A program made the translations under genes and the position numbers. From Pirellulales bacterium (GTDB taxonomy: Bacteria; Planctomycetota; Planctomycetia; Pirellulales; JANQPP01), in the NCBI GenBank assembly GCA_028289405.1, contig JANQPP010000006.1:62001-126000 (forward strand): a stretch of DNA of 64,000 bases. The letters are read 5' to 3'. This document shows positions 61,153-64,000 of this stretch, piece after piece. Below the pieces are notes generated by a model. The model worked only from the letters and a program-made list of their open reading frames with translations. It was not told the DNA's origin and ran no database searches. Within the stretch, counting starts at the first letter, position 1, and each line of letters begins with the position of its first letter.

Positions 61153-62709
61153 TTAGTTGCGACTGGCGCCTTCTTCGATTACCCACAGTTTCGTTGGGCT
61201 CTCGCTCATGTAGTACAAGCGGCCATTGGCTGCGACAGGCGTCGTGCGCAGTTTCGTCCCGTCCTCGTGTTCGATTTCAGCGATCAAATCCATCTCTTTG
61301 CCATGCTTAAAGATGTACATGATGCCGTCGTCATTGCCTACGAAAACTTTGCCGTCGGCGACATATGGAGATGACCATGTATTGGCGAACATATTTTCCG
61401 TCCAATACAGTTCGCCTGTGTTGGCGTCGAGACAGTGGACGTGGCCGCCTAGCTCGGTAATGTAAAGAATGTCATCCATGATGGCGCACGTCGACATGGA
61501 TCGCCCGAAGTAGTAGGTCTCATCGGTCGGGCTCGGTTGGTCCTCGGTTGCTGGACCCCCATAGTGCCAGACTTGAGCCGAGTCGGGATTTGGTTTCTCT
61601 TTCAATTCTGGTTCACGCGAGACAACCAGGGTTGGCGACACGTCCTTATCTTCCCGCATCGGGGCCTTCGTGATGTCGATACAGTAAAGGTGTCCAACGC
61701 CTGTGTCGTGTTCGGGGTCTTGGCCGACGGCGATGTAAAGCTTGTCCGCGTACACGACTGGGGTCCCAATAAAGTCGTTCGCCGTTCCGCGTCCGCCAAG
61801 TCGGTAAACGGCATCTTTGGGATTGCAGTCAAACTTCCAAAGCAGTTCGCCTTTTGGGCTAAAGCTGTAGATCCAACCGTCGCCGCCTGGAAAAATCACT
61901 TGAGGTTTACCGCCAGGTTGAGCATAAGCCGGATTCGACCATTGGCCGTGCATGATGTTGCGACGCGATTGACCAGGCAAGTTGCTCGACCACAGGACCT
62001 TGCCGTCATCTTTGCTGAGCGCCAAGAAGCTCGGCGAGTCTTCTGCCGGGACCCGGCGGTGGGCCGCGTCGACTCCATTGCTCGTGACGAGAAACAGCGC
62101 GTCGCCGACAATCATTGGTGAGCAAGTCGCGATGTTGTGCGGGAACACATTCAGCTCACCGATCATATCGACCTTCCAATGGACGTTTCCAGTTTTGATG
62201 TCGCCGCAGATTACTTCACAGCGATTACCGATGTAGTAGAAACGGTCGCCTTCGATGCAGGGCGTCGAGCAAATGCCCTGTTGTGGCCAATCCCAAACGC
62301 GTCCTGCCCGGAGTTTGTCGTGAATAATCTGCCACAGAAAAGCGCCATCCTTCTCGTTGAAGCACATCATGACGCCTTTGTCACCTTTGATCGACGGATC
62401 ACGAGGGAACTCGTTATTCGTGCCGATCAGGATCCTTCCACCGCTCATGACCGGCCCGCCGTATGCGCGGGAACCGAGTTGAACGGAGTAAGCCACGTTG
62501 GTACCGTCGCTGATATCCCAGGAATCGGGGAGCCCCGTAGCGAGTGGATTGGCGAAGTTGCGTTTGAGGTGCCCGCCGTACATGCGCCAGTCTTTTGACG
62601 AAAGTTCGAGCAGGTCGGGACGATTTTGGGCTTGGGCGGGTGCTAGGCACTGCAGCATGGCCAACGAAACCAATGCGACCATCCATGTCCATCTAGTTGT
62701 AGTTCGCAT
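61153..62709 (-). CDS. PQQ-binding-like beta-propeller protein
   Basis: This 518-aa protein has a signal peptide (MVALVSLAMLQCLAPAQAQ) and then repeated blades with a Trp and Gly-Asp-x-x-x-x-x-Asp pattern: VYADKLYIAVGQDPEHD, GGHVHCLDANTGELYW, YVADGKVFVGNDDG and AANGRLYYMSESP. The fold is that of pyrroloquinoline-quinone-type propellers, but no quinone-binding residues can be confirmed. It is probably periplasmic. It follows the next upstream gene on the same strand. Confidence 0.9.
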   Translation of the reverse strand: MRTTTRWTWMVALVSLAMLQCLAPAQAQNRPDLLELSSKDWRMYGGHLKRNFANPLATGLPDSWDISDGTNVAYSVQLGSRAYGGPVMSGGRILIGTNNEFPRDPSIKGDKGVMMCFNEKDGAFLWQIIHDKLRAGRVWDWPQQGICSTPCIEGDRFYYIGNRCEVICGDIKTGNVHWKVDMIGELNVFPHNIATCSPMIVGDALFLVTSNGVDAAHRRVPAEDSPSFLALSKDDGKVLWSSNLPGQSRRNIMHGQWSNPAYAQPGGKPQVIFPGGDGWIYSFSPKGELLWKFDCNPKDAVYRLGGRGTANDFIGTPVVYADKLYIAVGQDPEHDTGVGHLYCIDITKAPMREDKDVSPTLVVSREPELKEKPNPDSAQVWHYGGPATEDQPSPTDETYYFGRSMSTCAIMDDILYITELGGHVHCLDANTGELYWTENMFANTWSSPYVADGKVFVGNDDGIMYIFKHGKEMDLIAEIEHEDGTKLRTTPVAANGRLYYMSESPTKLWVIEEGASRN

Positions 62710-62759
62710 TTATGTTTACTCCAAAATGAGGCAAGCGTTATCTCCGCGGAGAGCGATCT

Positions 62760-64000
62760 CTATTCCACCAAGATGTTGTCATAATAGATTGGCGTGCCTG
62801 GACTCGGTGGTTGAATACCCATGGCGGAACCGTAGAGGCCAGGCGGCCCGGAAAGATTGGGATTCTCGTCGATCAACTCAAGCGTCCATTCACGGGGCTC
62901 GGGCTCGCTCTTTTTCCAAGCCTTGCCAAGGACCTTGGCTTGGCTTCCCTCGACTTCCACCGTCAATTTCAAGTGGTACCAGTTGTTCGGCTCCCAAGCA
63001 AAATCCACCTCCTCGGCGACACGGGGAACTGCATCCCAGGCCGAGATTCTCAGTTTTTGCTCATTGCCAATGAGCTGCAAAATGTATCGGTGAGCGGTGA
63101 CCCCCATGCTGGGTAGGTTGTCGCGAACTTTCTCACCCATAACGTCAGCCGAGATCGTGTAGCCCGCCATGTCGGGCGTCCCGATAAACGCGTACCACTG
63201 GCGATAGAAGGGCACGGCAATCGTGGCCGTTTTCGTCAGGACCGTGTTGTCATCATCTAGTTCGGTCGTGACATACCGAAGCTGAGTGTTGGACCAACCG
63301 CCCGGGATCAAGCCGCGACCAGTACTCTCGAAGTCCTCGCGGTAAGGCAAAGACGGAACTTGACGGACACGAACACTCACCTGCAATTCGCCAGCGGTGG
63401 CTAAGAGAGTACCGCTTTGACCGCCTGCGATCTTTGGCGCGGTGAAGCTGGCGCCGTCGACTTGACCCTGCAAAACGGGCAGCACTACGTCCTGTCCGAG
63501 GCCAGGTCCCCGCCTCATGGCGGCCAGTTTCAACTCGACGGGCGTTGACTTAACAAACTGTCCGTTCGCATCGAAAAGCTTTGCTTTGAAGTTGACTCGT
63601 TCTCCCGCCTGGAGAGTCACTTCGGCTGGAACCACTTGAAGTTGAGTTGGCTTGCCGGTTGGATTGGCTGGGGGAACGCTGGGTTGCGGAGGCAGGTCAA
63701 CTTGTGTCTTCTTGAATTTGCCTAGGCAGTAAAACTCTTCGGTCGTGCCGAAGTAGACACATCCATTGGCGATCGCAGCCGAACCTTGAACTTCGACGTC
63801 AAACTCCGGATCCGCTGGCTGGAAACGTCTACGTGAAATCCGGCGCCCCTTATTGTCAGCGTCCAAAATATGAAAGTAGCCATGAACCGAGCTGAGGTAG
63901 ATTTTGCCGTCTCCGTAAGTGGGCGATCCGGTGCAGTTGCGTCCAAACTTCGCGCGCCACAGTCGCTCACCCGTCTTGGCATCGAAGCAATAGAGTCGCC
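62760..64000 (-). CDS. PQQ-like beta-propeller protein, 5' end beyond the window
   Basis: The stop is at 62760-62762 and the frame is open to the window end, where the blade LYCFDAKTGERLWRAKFGRN is read. The N-terminal part seen (about 60 aa) is a propeller with the usual TGERLW motif. A linker follows (LPPQPSVPPANPTGKP), then a bacterial Ig-like domain (about residues 100-190, EVTLQAGERVNFKAK) and a laminin-G/concanavalin-like domain to the end (YREDFESTGRGLIPGGW). It is probably exported and part of a pair with the propeller at 61153. Confidence 0.85.
   Translation of the reverse strand, partial: RLYCFDAKTGERLWRAKFGRNCTGSPTYGDGKIYLSSVHGYFHILDADNKGRRISRRRFQPADPEFDVEVQGSAAIANGCVYFGTTEEFYCLGKFKKTQVDLPPQPSVPPANPTGKPTQLQVVPAEVTLQAGERVNFKAKLFDANGQFVKSTPVELKLAAMRRGPGLGQDVVLPVLQGQVDGASFTAPKIAGGQSGTLLATAGELQVSVRVRQVPSLPYREDFESTGRGLIPGGWSNTQLRYVTTELDDDNTVLTKTATIAVPFYRQWYAFIGTPDMAGYTISADVMGEKVRDNLPSMGVTAHRYILQLIGNEQKLRISAWDAVPRVAEEVDFAWEPNNWYHLKLTVEVEGSQAKVLGKAWKKSEPEPREWTLELIDENPNLSGPPGLYGSAMGIQPPSPGTPIYYDNILVE

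Noticed and set aside
1-64000. CRISPR arrays, IS transposases and rRNA genes
   Set aside because: No regularly spaced repeats, DDE transposase motifs or rRNA sequence were seen on either strand.

Overview
The window looks like the chromosome of a GC-rich member of the Planctomycetes. The indicators are secreted Tat-signal Gfo/Idh/MocA oxidoreductases and a TIM-barrel isomerase, a DUF1559 prepilin-like protein, a DUF1580 gene, a DUF3857/transglutaminase/TPR protein, PQQ-type beta-propellers, and above all a Planctomycetes-Verrucomicrobia (PVM) type bacterial microcompartment (BMC) locus. No rRNA, CRISPR array or IS transposase was seen.

Layout. 0-7.9 kb: carbohydrate oxidoreductases, an epimerase, an Nramp-like transporter with unusual metal-site residues, a PhyH dioxygenase and a double-GNAT protein. 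7.9-16.8 kb: a surface-glycan type locus, with six minus-strand genes (methyltransferase, CMP-sugar synthetase-like, 2-hydroxyacid dehydrogenase, DUF115-like, GT2, GT8-like) divergent from an inositol-phosphatase/oxidoreductase/FAH trio. Then come tRNA-Glu and a DUF1559 protein. 18.5-28.3 kb: a 13-gene PVM BMC operon (DeoR regulator, PduL, two BMC-H, acetate kinase, three BMC-P, CoA-acylating aldehyde dehydrogenase, an RpiB-like protein, class II aldolase, malate/lactate dehydrogenase, an aldolase-like protein with a Cys-rich tail). Together these would split a deoxysugar phosphate, oxidise the aldehyde to acyl-CoA, then acyl-phosphate, then acid plus ATP inside a protein shell. 28-40 kb: BCCT transporter, sulfotransferase-like protein, thioesterase, ACT protein, TIM-barrel protein, transketolase, and a DUF3857 gene broken by an in-frame TGA.

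40.3-52.2 kb: tRNA-Ile and tRNA-Ala, followed by an 11.8-kb integrative island in tRNA-Ala. It is bounded by perfect 44-bp direct repeats. It carries a doubly frameshifted tyrosine integrase, an ATGA-coupled replication module (DUF669-like, AEP primase, DnaB-like ATPase, winged helix), regulators, and an hsdM-HNH-hsdS cassette with a 5'-truncated hsdM and no hsdR. Pairs of 11-bp repeats with 12-bp period lie inside both ends and may be integrase arm sites.

52.3-56.7 kb: a second, eroded element with an intact integrase behind a nested dyad, two overlapping unknown ORFs, a DUF1580 gene with an amber codon, a Spo11/TopoVI-A-like Toprim protein, and a colliding remnant of an MmeI-like restriction-methylation gene. 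57-60.5 kb: a possible metal-homeostasis group (EboE-like TIM barrel, COG0523 GTPase, HisI, a second COG0523 remnant) with palindromic candidate operators. 60.5-64 kb: a secreted protein and two PQQ-like propeller proteins, the last open at the window edge.

All assignments come from reading sequence motifs; no database search was run.
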